Shown piece by piece: positions 1 to 5,534 of a DNA stretch of 12,160 nt. The notes beneath the pieces are model-generated. The model was not told where the DNA came from and did no database searches. It saw only the letters and a program-made list of their open reading frames with translations. Origin of the DNA: Dehalococcoidia bacterium UBA2158 (GTDB taxonomy: Bacteria; Chloroflexota; Dehalococcoidia; Lucifugimonadales; UBA3495); the NCBI GenBank assembly GCA_002328185.1, contig DCWQ01000059.1, forward strand, positions 35,015 through 47,174, written 5' to 3'. Made by a program: the position numbers and the translations under genes. Position 1 is the first letter of the stretch. Each line of letters starts with the position of its first letter.

Positions 1-1409
1 TCTTCGTCGTCCTCCGACAATTCAACATCATCGATAGTGAAAGCGCCTAGGTCTTCAACACTGAGCCCCTCAGCCGCTGCGGGCTCGGTGACAGCTTCTA
101 TCGACGCTTGTTCTTCTTCTTCCTGAATCAGGGCTTCAAGGATACTTTCTTCGTCAATCTCTTCAGCCGGAGCTTCAGTTACGGCTTCCGCCACAGGAGT
201 TGCGTCAGCTTCAGCAGCCACCGGCTCCGAAGCCTCTTCGGTCGCCATCGCGCCCGCCTCTTCAATGATGGCGATCGCTTCTTCAACTGCATCGGCGGCT
301 TCGTCCGCCACCACAGGTTTAGCCTCTGCTGTGGCTTCGACTTTGGCCTGAGTGGTCTCTTTGATCTCTTCCCACTCGGTCATGCCCTTGATGTCCAGTC
401 TCCAACCGGTCAGGCGGGCTGCCAAACGGGTATTCTGGCCCTCTTTTCCGATGGCCAGGGAGAGTTGGCGGTCCGGAACGACCACGATGGCGGTCTGATC
501 CGCCTCCAACAATTCCACATGCACCGGTTCCGAGGGACTAAGGGCGTTGGTGATAAAGGTCTTGGGTTCTTCGTCCCAAGACACGATGTCAATTTTCTCG
601 CCCTGGAGTTCGTTCACTATGCTTTGGATCCGGTTGCCACGGATGCCGATGCAGGAGCCAACCGGGTCGATGCCGGCTTGGGTAGCGCTCACGGCTACCT
701 TGCTACGGAACCCGGCCTCCCGGGCGATGGCTTTGACCTCGACCACGCCGTTGTAGACCTCGGGCACCTCAATCTCGAACAAGCGTTTAAGCATGTTCTT
801 GTGGCTTCGGGAGACCAGAATCTCCGGTCCCTTGGGCGTGCTTCGTACGCTGATCAGGTAGACCTTGGTGCGCTGTCCCTTGCGGTAGCGCTCGTTGGGG
901 GCCTGTTCTTCGTAGGGGAGCACTGCTTGAGCACGACCCAAGTCCAGGGTGATGGTTCGGCCGGGTTCAGCCTGCTCAATCACGCCTGAGACTATGTCCC
1001 CCTCATGCTGCTGGAACTCCTGGTATAAGAGGTCCCGCTCTGCTTCACGGAGGCGTTGCAGCACCACCTGTTTGGCGGTCTGCGCCGCGATACGGCTGGC
1101 GTTATGGGGTAGCGGTTCGGCAGCCGCGACTTCATCACCCAACTCGGAGCCCTTCTTGATGAACTGGGCGTCGGCTACGGTGACCTCTTTGTCGCTGTCC
1201 TCGACCGTTTCCACCACGGTTTTCAGGGCAAAAACACTCACTTCCCCAGTGTTGGGGTTGAGCGTTACGGATATGTTTTGGCCGGATGCCGGGTTGTCTT
1301 TTTTAAATGCGGACGCCAGGGCAACTTCAATCGCGCCGAGAACTTGCTCTCGGGGCAGATGCCGCTCTGCCGCCAACTGAGTCAATGCTATCAGAAAATC
1401 GCTTTTCAT
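1..1409 (-). CDS. nusA: Transcription termination/antitermination factor NusA (3' end cut by window edge)
   Basis: NusA binds RNA polymerase and nascent RNA and modulates pausing, termination and antitermination in the cytoplasm. 469 residues are visible and no stop is reached before the left edge. The N-terminal polymerase-binding domain covers about residues 1-125, S1 about 135-200, KH1 about 230-280 with VGSCIGIRGNRIQS near 250, and KH2 about 295-345 with SLAIGKEGQNTRLAARLTGW near 317-336. From about residue 350 a long Glu/Ala-rich acidic tail runs off the window. The ATG at 1407-1409 is preceded by GGGAGGGG at 1419-1426 with 9-nt spacing. The usual upstream partner rimP is absent; the gene has its own leader and promoter. 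The expected downstream genes (ylxR, infB) would lie outside the window. Identification is firm. Confidence 0.96.
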   Translation of the reverse strand, partial: MKSDFLIALTQLAAERHLPREQVLGAIEVALASAFKKDNPASGQNISVTLNPNTGEVSVFALKTVVETVEDSDKEVTVADAQFIKKGSELGDEVAAAEPLPHNASRIAAQTAKQVVLQRLREAERDLLYQEFQQHEGDIVSGVIEQAEPGRTITLDLGRAQAVLPYEEQAPNERYRKGQRTKVYLISVRSTPKGPEILVSRSHKNMLKRLFEIEVPEVYNGVVEVKAIAREAGFRSKVAVSATQAGIDPVGSCIGIRGNRIQSIVNELQGEKIDIVSWDEEPKTFITNALSPSEPVHVELLEADQTAIVVVPDRQLSLAIGKEGQNTRLAARLTGWRLDIKGMTEWEEIKETTQAKVEATAEAKPVVADEAADAVEEAIAIIEEAGAMATEEASEPVAAEADATPVAEAVTEAPAEEIDEESILEALIQEEEEQASIEAVTEPAAAEGLSVEDLGAFTIDDVELSEDDE

Positions 1410-1461
1410 CGGTTCGCACCCCTCCCGATTCCCGGACGGAACACGTTTATCTCCATCAGCA

Positions 1462-1487
1462 AGAGAGCGGGTTATACCCCGCTCTCT
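1462..1487 (-). promoter_or_regulatory. Hairpin in the nusA 5' leader
   Basis: A perfect 10-bp inverted repeat (AGAGAGCGGG / CCCGCTCTCT) with a 6-nt loop lies between the predicted nusA promoter and its start codon, so it should fold in the leader RNA. No clear U-tract follows on the minus strand, so it does not look like a normal intrinsic terminator. It could stabilise the mRNA or act in NusA autocontrol; the role is inference. Confidence 0.5.
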
Positions 1488-1510
1488 AAGGAAGGCTTAT
1501 ATGTAGAGCC

Positions 1511-1540
1511 AGTATAGCATCGCCACGGCTGAAGTTTCAA
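1511..1540 (-). promoter_or_regulatory. Predicted sigma70-type promoter for nusA
   Basis: Read on the minus strand: -35 TTGAAA (1535-1540), an 18-bp spacer, and -10 TATACT (1511-1516). Both boxes match the consensus at 5 of 6 positions. Transcription would start near 1504, giving a leader of about 95 nt before the nusA ATG at 1409. This fits the lack of an upstream rimP-like gene in the same direction. Confidence 0.6.
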
Positions 1541-1656
1541 GTTTTTTCGCCCTTCTCTAGCCTCACACCCCACATAGCCCGCCGTGCCCAGATCGTTGGC
1601 CCGGAACGGTTTCAAGAAGCCCATTAACCTGAAGTCGAGAGCTTTACCCCTTGGTC

Positions 1657-1673
1657 AAACGCATCTGTGATGC
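1657..1673 (-). terminator. Weak candidate terminator downstream of cysM
   Basis: GCATC-TGT-GATGC forms a 5-bp hairpin with a 3-nt loop. On the minus strand it is followed by only GTTTG. It lies about 80 nt beyond the cysM stop. The stem is short and the U-run poor, so this is tentative. The rest of 1550-1692 shows no gene or other structure I can support. Confidence 0.25.
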
Positions 1674-1692
1674 CTGAATTACGCCTCCAGGC

Positions 1693-1781
1693 GGTCTAGA
1701 TCCCCTACCACAAGACCTTGCCAGCCGTTTCTTTTTGAAGGATTAGCTTCCCTACCACCAAATCTTACCAACCGTTTCTTT
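1693..1781 (-). repeat. Imperfect 47-bp-period repeat: second, diverged copy of the cysM 3' end
   Basis: The last ten codons of cysM plus about 12 nt of its 3' flank (1740-1781) recur in degraded form at 1693-1734. In the coding part 25 of 30 positions match; in the flank about 8 of 12. Read in frame, the outer copy would encode KETAGKVLW followed by TAG, against KETVGKIWW-TAG in the real gene. The copies are 47 bp apart, so the outer one is in another frame and has no upstream coding part. It may be an old tandem duplication or a remnant of a replaced cysM allele. Confidence 0.65.
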
Positions 1782-2702
1782 GGCCAGTTGTTCGTAGTCC
1801 TTGGTCCAGAGGGCCGTGCTCATGTATTTCCAGCCTCCATCGGCCAAGAGGCAGACGATATCGCCCTTTTCCATGCGCTCCGCCTGTCGTATAGCCCCGT
1901 AGACCACCGAACCTGAAGAGACTCCGGCGAAGATGCCTTCCTCGGTCAGGAGGCGCTTGGCTGTGGAAAAGGCGTCAAAGCTGCCAACCAGCATCCTGGT
2001 ATCCAGCAGAGAAATGTCTAGGATGGGCGGGATGAACCCGTCTTCCAGGCTGCGGAGGCCTGAGATGAAGTCTTCAGGCTCGGGGGCCACGGCCACGATC
2101 TTGGTCTCAGGATTGTGTTCTTTCAGGCGGCGGCCCACACCCATCAAGGTGCCGCCGGTGCCAAGGCCGGCAACGAACATACTGACGTCTGGCAGCGCTT
2201 CGATGATCTCCGGGCCGGTGGTTTCATAGTGGGCGTTGGGGTTTCCGCTGTTGCCGTATTGGTACAGCATGAAATAATCGCTGCCCTTTTTCTGGACCAG
2301 GTTTTGAGCAACTTCGATGGACCCGTTGGTTCCGCGGGAACCGTCGGAGGGGATGATCTCAGCCCCGTAGGCCTCAAGCAACTGGACCCGCTCCACGCTG
2401 ACGTTTTCAGGCATGACCACGGCGACTTTATAGCCCTTGAGGCGGCCGACCATGGCCAGCGAGATGCCGGTGTTGCCGCTGGTGGGCTCCAAGATGGTGC
2501 GATTGGCGGATATCTCGCCGTCCCGCTCTGCCTGCTCGATCATTTTGAGCGCGATGCGGTCTTTTACGCTGCCGGTCGGGTTCTGAGCTTCCAGCTTGGC
2601 GAAGATACGCACTCCCTCTTTGGGACTCATGCGCTGCAGTTCAACGAGGGGAGTGTTGCCTATGGTGTCGATGATGCCTTTGTAAGTGAGCCTAGTAGCC
2701 AT
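1752..2702 (-). CDS. cysM: Cysteine synthase of the CysM (O-phosphoserine-type) group
   Basis: A PLP-dependent fold-type II enzyme of 316 residues, making cysteine from an activated serine and a sulfur donor. Visible motifs: PLP-binding lysine K47 in NPTGSVKDR, substrate loop TSGNTG (74-79), phosphate-binding GTGGT (181-185), and VSSGS (261-265) near the PLP pyridine nitrogen. The block GLRSLEDGF places an arginine at 217, where mycobacterial CysM has the arginine (R220) that selects O-phosphoserine. LADGGWKYMST and the short Trp-ending C-terminus also resemble that enzyme. The ATG at 2700-2702 has only a weak AAGG upstream, but the N-terminus is the right length. It lies 103 nt downstream of the E1-like gene and is probably co-transcribed with it. 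The family is sure; O-phosphoserine use is inferred. Confidence 0.9.
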   Translation of the reverse strand: MATRLTYKGIIDTIGNTPLVELQRMSPKEGVRIFAKLEAQNPTGSVKDRIALKMIEQAERDGEISANRTILEPTSGNTGISLAMVGRLKGYKVAVVMPENVSVERVQLLEAYGAEIIPSDGSRGTNGSIEVAQNLVQKKGSDYFMLYQYGNSGNPNAHYETTGPEIIEALPDVSMFVAGLGTGGTLMGVGRRLKEHNPETKIVAVAPEPEDFISGLRSLEDGFIPPILDISLLDTRMLVGSFDAFSTAKRLLTEEGIFAGVSSGSVVYGAIRQAERMEKGDIVCLLADGGWKYMSTALWTKDYEQLAKETVGKIWW

Positions 2703-2756
2703 AAACCTTGTATCTATCGTTCATGTGCCGAGAATCTGATGGGCCTGGTGTTGAAA

Positions 2757-2782
2757 GGGGCGTCCGTTTTGTCAGACGCCCC
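2757..2782 (-). terminator. GC-rich hairpin between the E1 gene and cysM (possible attenuator)
   Basis: GGGGCGTC (2757-2764) pairs perfectly with GACGCCCC (2775-2782) across a 10-nt loop. On the minus strand it is followed by only TTTC, so termination would be partial at best. Lying between two apparently co-transcribed genes, it could lower cysM relative to the upstream gene or mark a processing site. Confidence 0.4.
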
Positions 2783-2805
2783 AGTTTCGTCAACGAGTGC
2801 TTTGG

Positions 2806-3651
2806 CTAGTCCGAGCCTACCACCGCAGGCTCGTGAGGCTCTGCTACCCCGCAGAAGATCTCGTAGTCGATCAACTCGGTGACTGTCGGGCTGTCCCCGC
2901 ACAGCGGGCAGTCCGGGTTTCTCTTCAAGCGTACTTCGCGGAAGGTCATGCTGAGGGCGTCGATGAGCAGCAACCGGGAGCTTAGGGACTCTCCGATGCC
3001 CAGGATGTGCTTAAGGGCCTCCGTGGCCTGGATGCTGCCGACCAAGCCGGTCAGGGCGCCCAATACGCCGGCCTCGGCGCAGTTGGGGACCATGCCGGGA
3101 GGCGGCGGCGACGGGAACAGGCAGCGGTAACAGCCCTCTCCGGGCAGGAAAACGGTGGCCTGTCCGTCGAATATCAGGATGCTGCCGTCGATCAGGGGCT
3201 TGTTCAGCAGATAGCAGGCGTCATTGACCAGATATCGGGTGGCGAAGTTATCCGCGCCGTTGATCACCAGGTCGTATTGGCCGATGATCTCCATGGCGTT
3301 ATCGGACTCCAACCGGGTTTCATGCACGACCACGTTCACGTCCGGGTTGTAAGCCTTGATGTTGTCGATGGCTGACTGGACCTTGGGCCGGCCCACGTCT
3401 GCGGTATGGTGCAACACCTGGCGCTGCAGGTTGGACAGTTCGACGACGTCGAAGTCGACGATGCCGACTGTGCCAACCCCGGCCAATGACAGGTAGATGG
3501 CGGATGGGGAACCCAGGCCGCCGGCGCCGATGATCAGTGCTTTGGCGCCCATCAAGGCGCGTTGTCCCTTGCTGCCCACATCACCCATGATGATGTGTCG
3601 GCTATATCTCTTTACTTGCTCAGGTGTGAGCACTATGGGCTGTTCGGCCAT
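2806..3651 (-). CDS. MoeB/ThiF-family E1-like adenylyltransferase without rhodanese domain
   Basis: A 281-residue E1-like enzyme that adenylates the C-terminal Gly-Gly of a ubiquitin-like sulfur carrier (ThiS, MoaD or CysO type). Seen: N-terminal helix with RYSRHI (15-20), nucleotide loop GAGGLGS (42-48), D66/D68, NLQR (74-77), K90, NGADN (131-135), two zinc CxxC pairs (C174/C177 and C248/C251), and C191 where E. coli MoeB has its conserved cysteine. The C-terminus has the linker-like IDYEIFCG, which in MoeZ-type proteins leads into a rhodanese domain, but this protein stops about 13 residues later. The ATG at 3649-3651 has AGGAGGG (3660-3666) at 8-nt spacing. Being next to cysM, it may charge a CysO-like carrier, but no carrier gene is visible here. 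MoeB, ThiF or MoeZ-like cannot be separated from sequence alone. Confidence 0.88.
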   Translation of the reverse strand: MAEQPIVLTPEQVKRYSRHIIMGDVGSKGQRALMGAKALIIGAGGLGSPSAIYLSLAGVGTVGIVDFDVVELSNLQRQVLHHTADVGRPKVQSAIDNIKAYNPDVNVVVHETRLESDNAMEIIGQYDLVINGADNFATRYLVNDACYLLNKPLIDGSILIFDGQATVFLPGEGCYRCLFPSPPPPGMVPNCAEAGVLGALTGLVGSIQATEALKHILGIGESLSSRLLLIDALSMTFREVRLKRNPDCPLCGDSPTVTELIDYEIFCGVAEPHEPAVVGSD

Positions 3652-3741
3652 GGGTTGGACCCTCCTAATTTTTCCCGTTGTTCCAGGGACGTCTATTTAG
3701 ATGCGCTGGAGTCTTGTTGGATGCTGAAGCAGACTGTTTGC

Positions 3742-3773
3742 AATAAAAAAACCCACGCTTACCTCAAGTGGGT
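3742..3773 (-). terminator. Rho-independent terminator
   Basis: On the minus strand ACCCAC and GTGGGT form a 6-bp stem (3751-3756 with 3768-3773) with an 11-nt loop, followed directly by TTTTTTTATTG. It lies between the Rrf2 gene and the E1 gene. It would end transcripts from the regulator gene or from the promoter at 3878-3906. Confidence 0.72.
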
Positions 3774-3871
3774 GGGCGCAGGCTTCAGAATGTGTAGAAG
3801 TTGTTGCCCGTCCCTATGTGGGAGGACACATACAAGCGCAAGTCAATTGGAATTTAGATGCAAACATCAAC
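3742..3871 (-). ncRNA. Putative small RNA or attenuating leader upstream of the E1-cysM genes
   Basis: A promoter-like element and an intrinsic terminator bracket about 130 nt with no coding sequence. Inside, on the minus strand, TATGTG and CACATA close a hairpin around a TCCTCC loop. Alternatively ATGTGT pairs with a distant ACACAT, with GCGC/GCGC closing a longer imperfect stem; the two folds exclude each other. The unit is either an independent small RNA or a leader whose terminator controls the E1 gene starting 90 nt further on. I recognise no known riboswitch, T-box, SRP RNA or tmRNA motif in it. Confidence 0.35.
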
Positions 3872-3877
3872 ATTTCG

Positions 3878-3906
3878 AGTCTATAACCGGTAAAAGTGGT
3901 TGTCAA
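3878..3906 (-). promoter_or_regulatory. Predicted promoter upstream of the putative leader RNA
   Basis: On the minus strand a perfect TTGACA (3901-3906) is followed after 17 bp by TAGACT (3878-3883), or after 15 bp by TATAGA (3880-3885). The -10 is only moderate. Its position fits transcription into the terminator at 3742 and, by read-through, into the E1-cysM genes. Confidence 0.45.
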
Positions 3907-3942
3907 GCAATACTGAGCCTGGGCCAGAAGCGGCGATAGTCG

Positions 3943-4380
3943 CTATGGCGGCAAGGCGGACTGCCCGGCCAAGCTCGACTGACGGTCGGCCAATTCGGCC
4001 ACGGTGATATTCATCAGTACGTCGCGGATCGACGCTTCCACGGTCTTCCACACTTCTTGCTGGGCGCAGGTGTGAGAGAAGACGCAGTCGTGGGGGTTGA
4101 TAAGGCAGTCAAGGGGAGAGTTGCTGCTGTCCAGTCGTTCCATCACCATGTTGAGGTTGATGTCTTTGGGTTCCATGGCCAAGGAATGCCCACCCTGAGG
4201 CCCCCTGCGGCTTTGGACAAAACCAAACTTGTTCAGCGAGGTCATCAACTGGTCTAAGTAGGCTTCAGGGATACCCTGTTGCCGGGCGATAACTGCCGTC
4301 TGGACAGGAGCGTCACCGTAGTGAAGGGCCAATTCCACCAACGCCCGTACCCCATAGTCTACCTTCATGGGGATCTTCAT
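3943..4380 (-). CDS. Rrf2/IscR-family transcriptional regulator with a three-cysteine cluster motif
   Basis: A DNA-binding regulator of 145 residues. The winged helix-turn-helix covers about residues 1-70 and includes the family wing RRGPQGGHSLA (58-68). C92, C99 and C105 (spacing C-x6-C-x5-C) match the iron-sulfur cluster positions of IscR-like proteins (C-x5-C-x5-C in E. coli). The position matching the IscR fourth ligand His107 is a glutamine. Start choice: the frame is open up to 4443, but that codon overlaps the predicted -35 box. The ATG at 4378-4380 has GGAGGT (4389-4394) at 8-nt spacing, about 28 nt after the predicted transcript start. A palindrome beside the promoter suggests autoregulation. 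As neighbour of the E1-cysM genes it probably senses iron-sulfur status or sulfur supply; the effector is unknown. Confidence 0.88.
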   Translation of the reverse strand: MKIPMKVDYGVRALVELALHYGDAPVQTAVIARQQGIPEAYLDQLMTSLNKFGFVQSRRGPQGGHSLAMEPKDINLNMVMERLDSSNSPLDCLINPHDCVFSHTCAQQEVWKTVEASIRDVLMNITVAELADRQSSLAGQSALPP

Positions 4381-4414
4381 CAGGACATACCTCCAGGCTG
4401 GAAAGCCAGACTGG

Positions 4415-4443
4415 ATTATACACCAGCCCATCCCCAAATCCAA
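4415..4443 (-). promoter_or_regulatory. Predicted sigma70-type promoter of the Rrf2 gene
   Basis: On the minus strand: -35 TTGGAT (4438-4443), a 17-bp spacer, and a perfect -10 TATAAT (4415-4420). Predicted transcript start is near 4408, 28 nt upstream of the chosen ATG at 4380. Confidence 0.65.
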
Positions 4444-4444
4444 G

Positions 4445-4469
4445 ATTGTCTACCCGATGGGTCAACAAT
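4445..4469. promoter_or_regulatory. 25-bp palindrome next to the Rrf2 promoter, probable operator
   Basis: ATTGTCTACCC (4445-4455), spacer GAT, GGGTCAACAAT (4459-4469). The two 11-bp arms are complementary at 9 of 11 positions, with ATTGT/ACAAT and ACCC/GGGT perfect. It abuts the -35 box at 4438-4443. The size is like IscR-type sites for a dimeric winged helix, although the sequence is not the E. coli consensus. A role as the regulator's own binding site is inferred. Confidence 0.55.
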
Positions 4470-4502
4470 TACTCCTGAGAGACGAATTAAAGCCCGGCGC
4501 GT

Positions 4503-4919
4503 CTAATTTCGCGGCTGCAGCACCATGTAGGTACCAAGGCCCTGGGCGATCAACTTGCCGTCCTGGTCTCTGACCTCCATCTCGCCCACCATCAACTGGC
4601 GTCCAGCGCTGATTATCTTGGCGGTGCCCGTCAACTCCCCTTTCTCGGCCGCGGCCAGGAAATTGACCTTGAGCTCGATGGTTGTGGTGCTCTCGCCGTC
4701 CTTCAACAGAGGTCTGATGGCGCGGAACATGGCGTAGTCGGCCAGGGCTACAACGATCCCTCCTTGGACCCTGCCAGCCTGCTGCAAGTGGCTTGGATTG
4801 ATGGGCATGACGACCATGCTGGAGCCGTCATCAGGGTCGCTCACTCTCATGTCCATCAGTTCGGAAAAGGGAGACTCGTGCACGTACCCGTCGCGATTCA
4901 CAGGTTGATCAGTTGCCAA
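4503..4919 (-). CDS. PaaI-like hotdog-fold thioesterase
   Basis: A small hotdog-fold protein, 138 residues from the chosen start, likely hydrolysing an acyl-CoA or similar thioester in the cytoplasm. The core helix signature is VQGGIVVALADYA (51-63), followed by TTTIELKVNFLAAAEKGEL (78-96) and the family end GTYMVLQP. Aspartate D61 of ALAD is kept, but the usual HGG motif reads QGG, and the usual HN-type pair upstream is NPSHL. Start choice: the frame is open up to a TTG at 4973, but the TTG at 4917-4919 has AAGGAG (4925-4930) at 5-nt spacing and gives the normal family length; no in-frame ATG fits. The true start stays uncertain. It is upstream of the Rrf2 gene on the same strand with no visible terminator between. 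Substrate unknown. Confidence 0.8.
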   Translation of the reverse strand: MATDQPVNRDGYVHESPFSELMDMRVSDPDDGSSMVVMPINPSHLQQAGRVQGGIVVALADYAMFRAIRPLLKDGESTTTIELKVNFLAAAEKGELTGTAKIISAGRQLMVGEMEVRDQDGKLIAQGLGTYMVLQPRN

Positions 4920-5016
4920 CTGAACTCCTTCTTTCGTGCCTGGCCTTTCGAGTGCATCATTGCTGCCGCCCAAGTATACCTTGGCTCTTCTTGGTGCGTA
5001 GACCGTAACGCACGTC

Positions 5017-5022
5017 TATAAT
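5017..5022 (+). promoter_or_regulatory. Candidate -10 box for the plus-strand operon
   Basis: A perfect TATAAT on the plus strand, about 110 nt upstream of the first gene of the operon. The nearest -35-like hexamer, TTGGTG at 4991-4996, is 20 bp away, too far for a normal spacer. It is the best candidate in the divergent region 4974-5132, but weak. Confidence 0.35.
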
Positions 5023-5037
5023 GGTTGCTGATATCGA

Positions 5038-5064
5038 TGGGAGTTGGGCGCTTGCCCACTCCCA
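5038..5064 (+). promoter_or_regulatory. Strong hairpin in the leader of the plus-strand operon
   Basis: TGGGAG and TGGGC pair with GCCCA and CTCCCA around a GCTT tetraloop, with one bulged T: 11 base pairs. No T-run follows on either strand, so it is not a standard terminator. It sits between the candidate -10 box and the first start codon at 5133 and may shape the leader or slow polymerase. Confidence 0.45.
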
Positions 5065-5132
5065 AGGCTGCAAACTAGGAGCGATACAGGTGCAATTCGG
5101 TAACACGCAGCGCAAAACCGGGATCATCCGAG

Positions 5133-5486
5133 ATGGTTAAAGGGGTATTGATCAGCTTCGGAATCATACTTATTTTAATCCCGATTCCCATCGTACACAT
5201 CGTTGGTATTCCGTTCGGCCCGTTCATCGGCGGCTACTACGGCATCTCGGCCGCCAGTGACAGTACAACTTCCGCAGGGCGAAAGGCGTTGGTCTTTGCA
5301 CTCTGGACCGCCATCCTGATGCTGTTGGCGTTGGTGATAACGGTGGCTATCGTCGATAGCGTTTCTGATCTCAGTGACAAGCTACGGATCATTATCTGGG
5401 TAGGCGGCGTCGGTGTTCTCCCCTTTTATTATGGGAGCATGGCCGGACTGGGCGCTTGGTACGCGGAGCTAAAGGGTAAGGGCTAA
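5133..5486 (+). CDS. Small integral membrane protein of unknown function
   Basis: 117 residues, not recognised. Hydrophobic segments lie at about 5-40 (long, with prolines in ILIPIPIVHIVGIPFG and a glycine-rich IGGYYG), 53-75 (LVFALWTAILMLLALVITVA) and 85-109. Ser/Thr and charged residues (SDSTTSAGRK, 42-51) form a loop, and the C-terminus is short and basic (ELKGKG). The ATG at 5133 has no strong ribosome-binding site, only a GGGA about 10 nt upstream. It appears to be the first gene of the plus-strand operon, 48 nt before the flippase-like gene, which suggests a membrane-linked role with it. No catalytic motif is visible. Confidence 0.7.
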   Translation: MVKGVLISFGIILILIPIPIVHIVGIPFGPFIGGYYGISAASDSTTSAGRKALVFALWTAILMLLALVITVAIVDSVSDLSDKLRIIIWVGGVGVLPFYYGSMAGLGAWYAELKGKG

Positions 5487-5534
5487 CCGGCCTGAGCGCT
5501 CATTCGCCCGCCCTGAGCCTGCGATTGCGCATCC

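Noticed and set aside
108..989. Long plus-strand open frame of 293 codons
   Set aside because: It is antisense to nusA, whose KH and S1 motifs are unmistakable. The translated product is Phe/His/Arg-rich with no family signature.
2703..2805. A small CysO/ThiS/MoaD-like carrier gene between the E1 gene and cysM
   Set aside because: The 103-nt gap is too short and encodes no Gly-Gly-ending peptide; none was found in the other gaps of the block.
2115..2882. Plus-strand open frame of 255 codons
   Set aside because: Antisense to cysM and the E1 gene end; composition is that of a shadow frame and it crosses the intergenic hairpin.
3742..3871. T-box, SAM riboswitch, 6S RNA or SRP RNA in the leader region
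   Set aside because: None of the conserved cores I know (T-box GGNACC, SAM-I junctions, SRP GGAAGCAGCC) is present.
4381..4443. Upstream ATG at 4443 as the Rrf2 start
   Set aside because: It falls in the predicted -35 box and adds 21 residues absent from the family; the ATG at 4380 has a good Shine-Dalgarno sequence.
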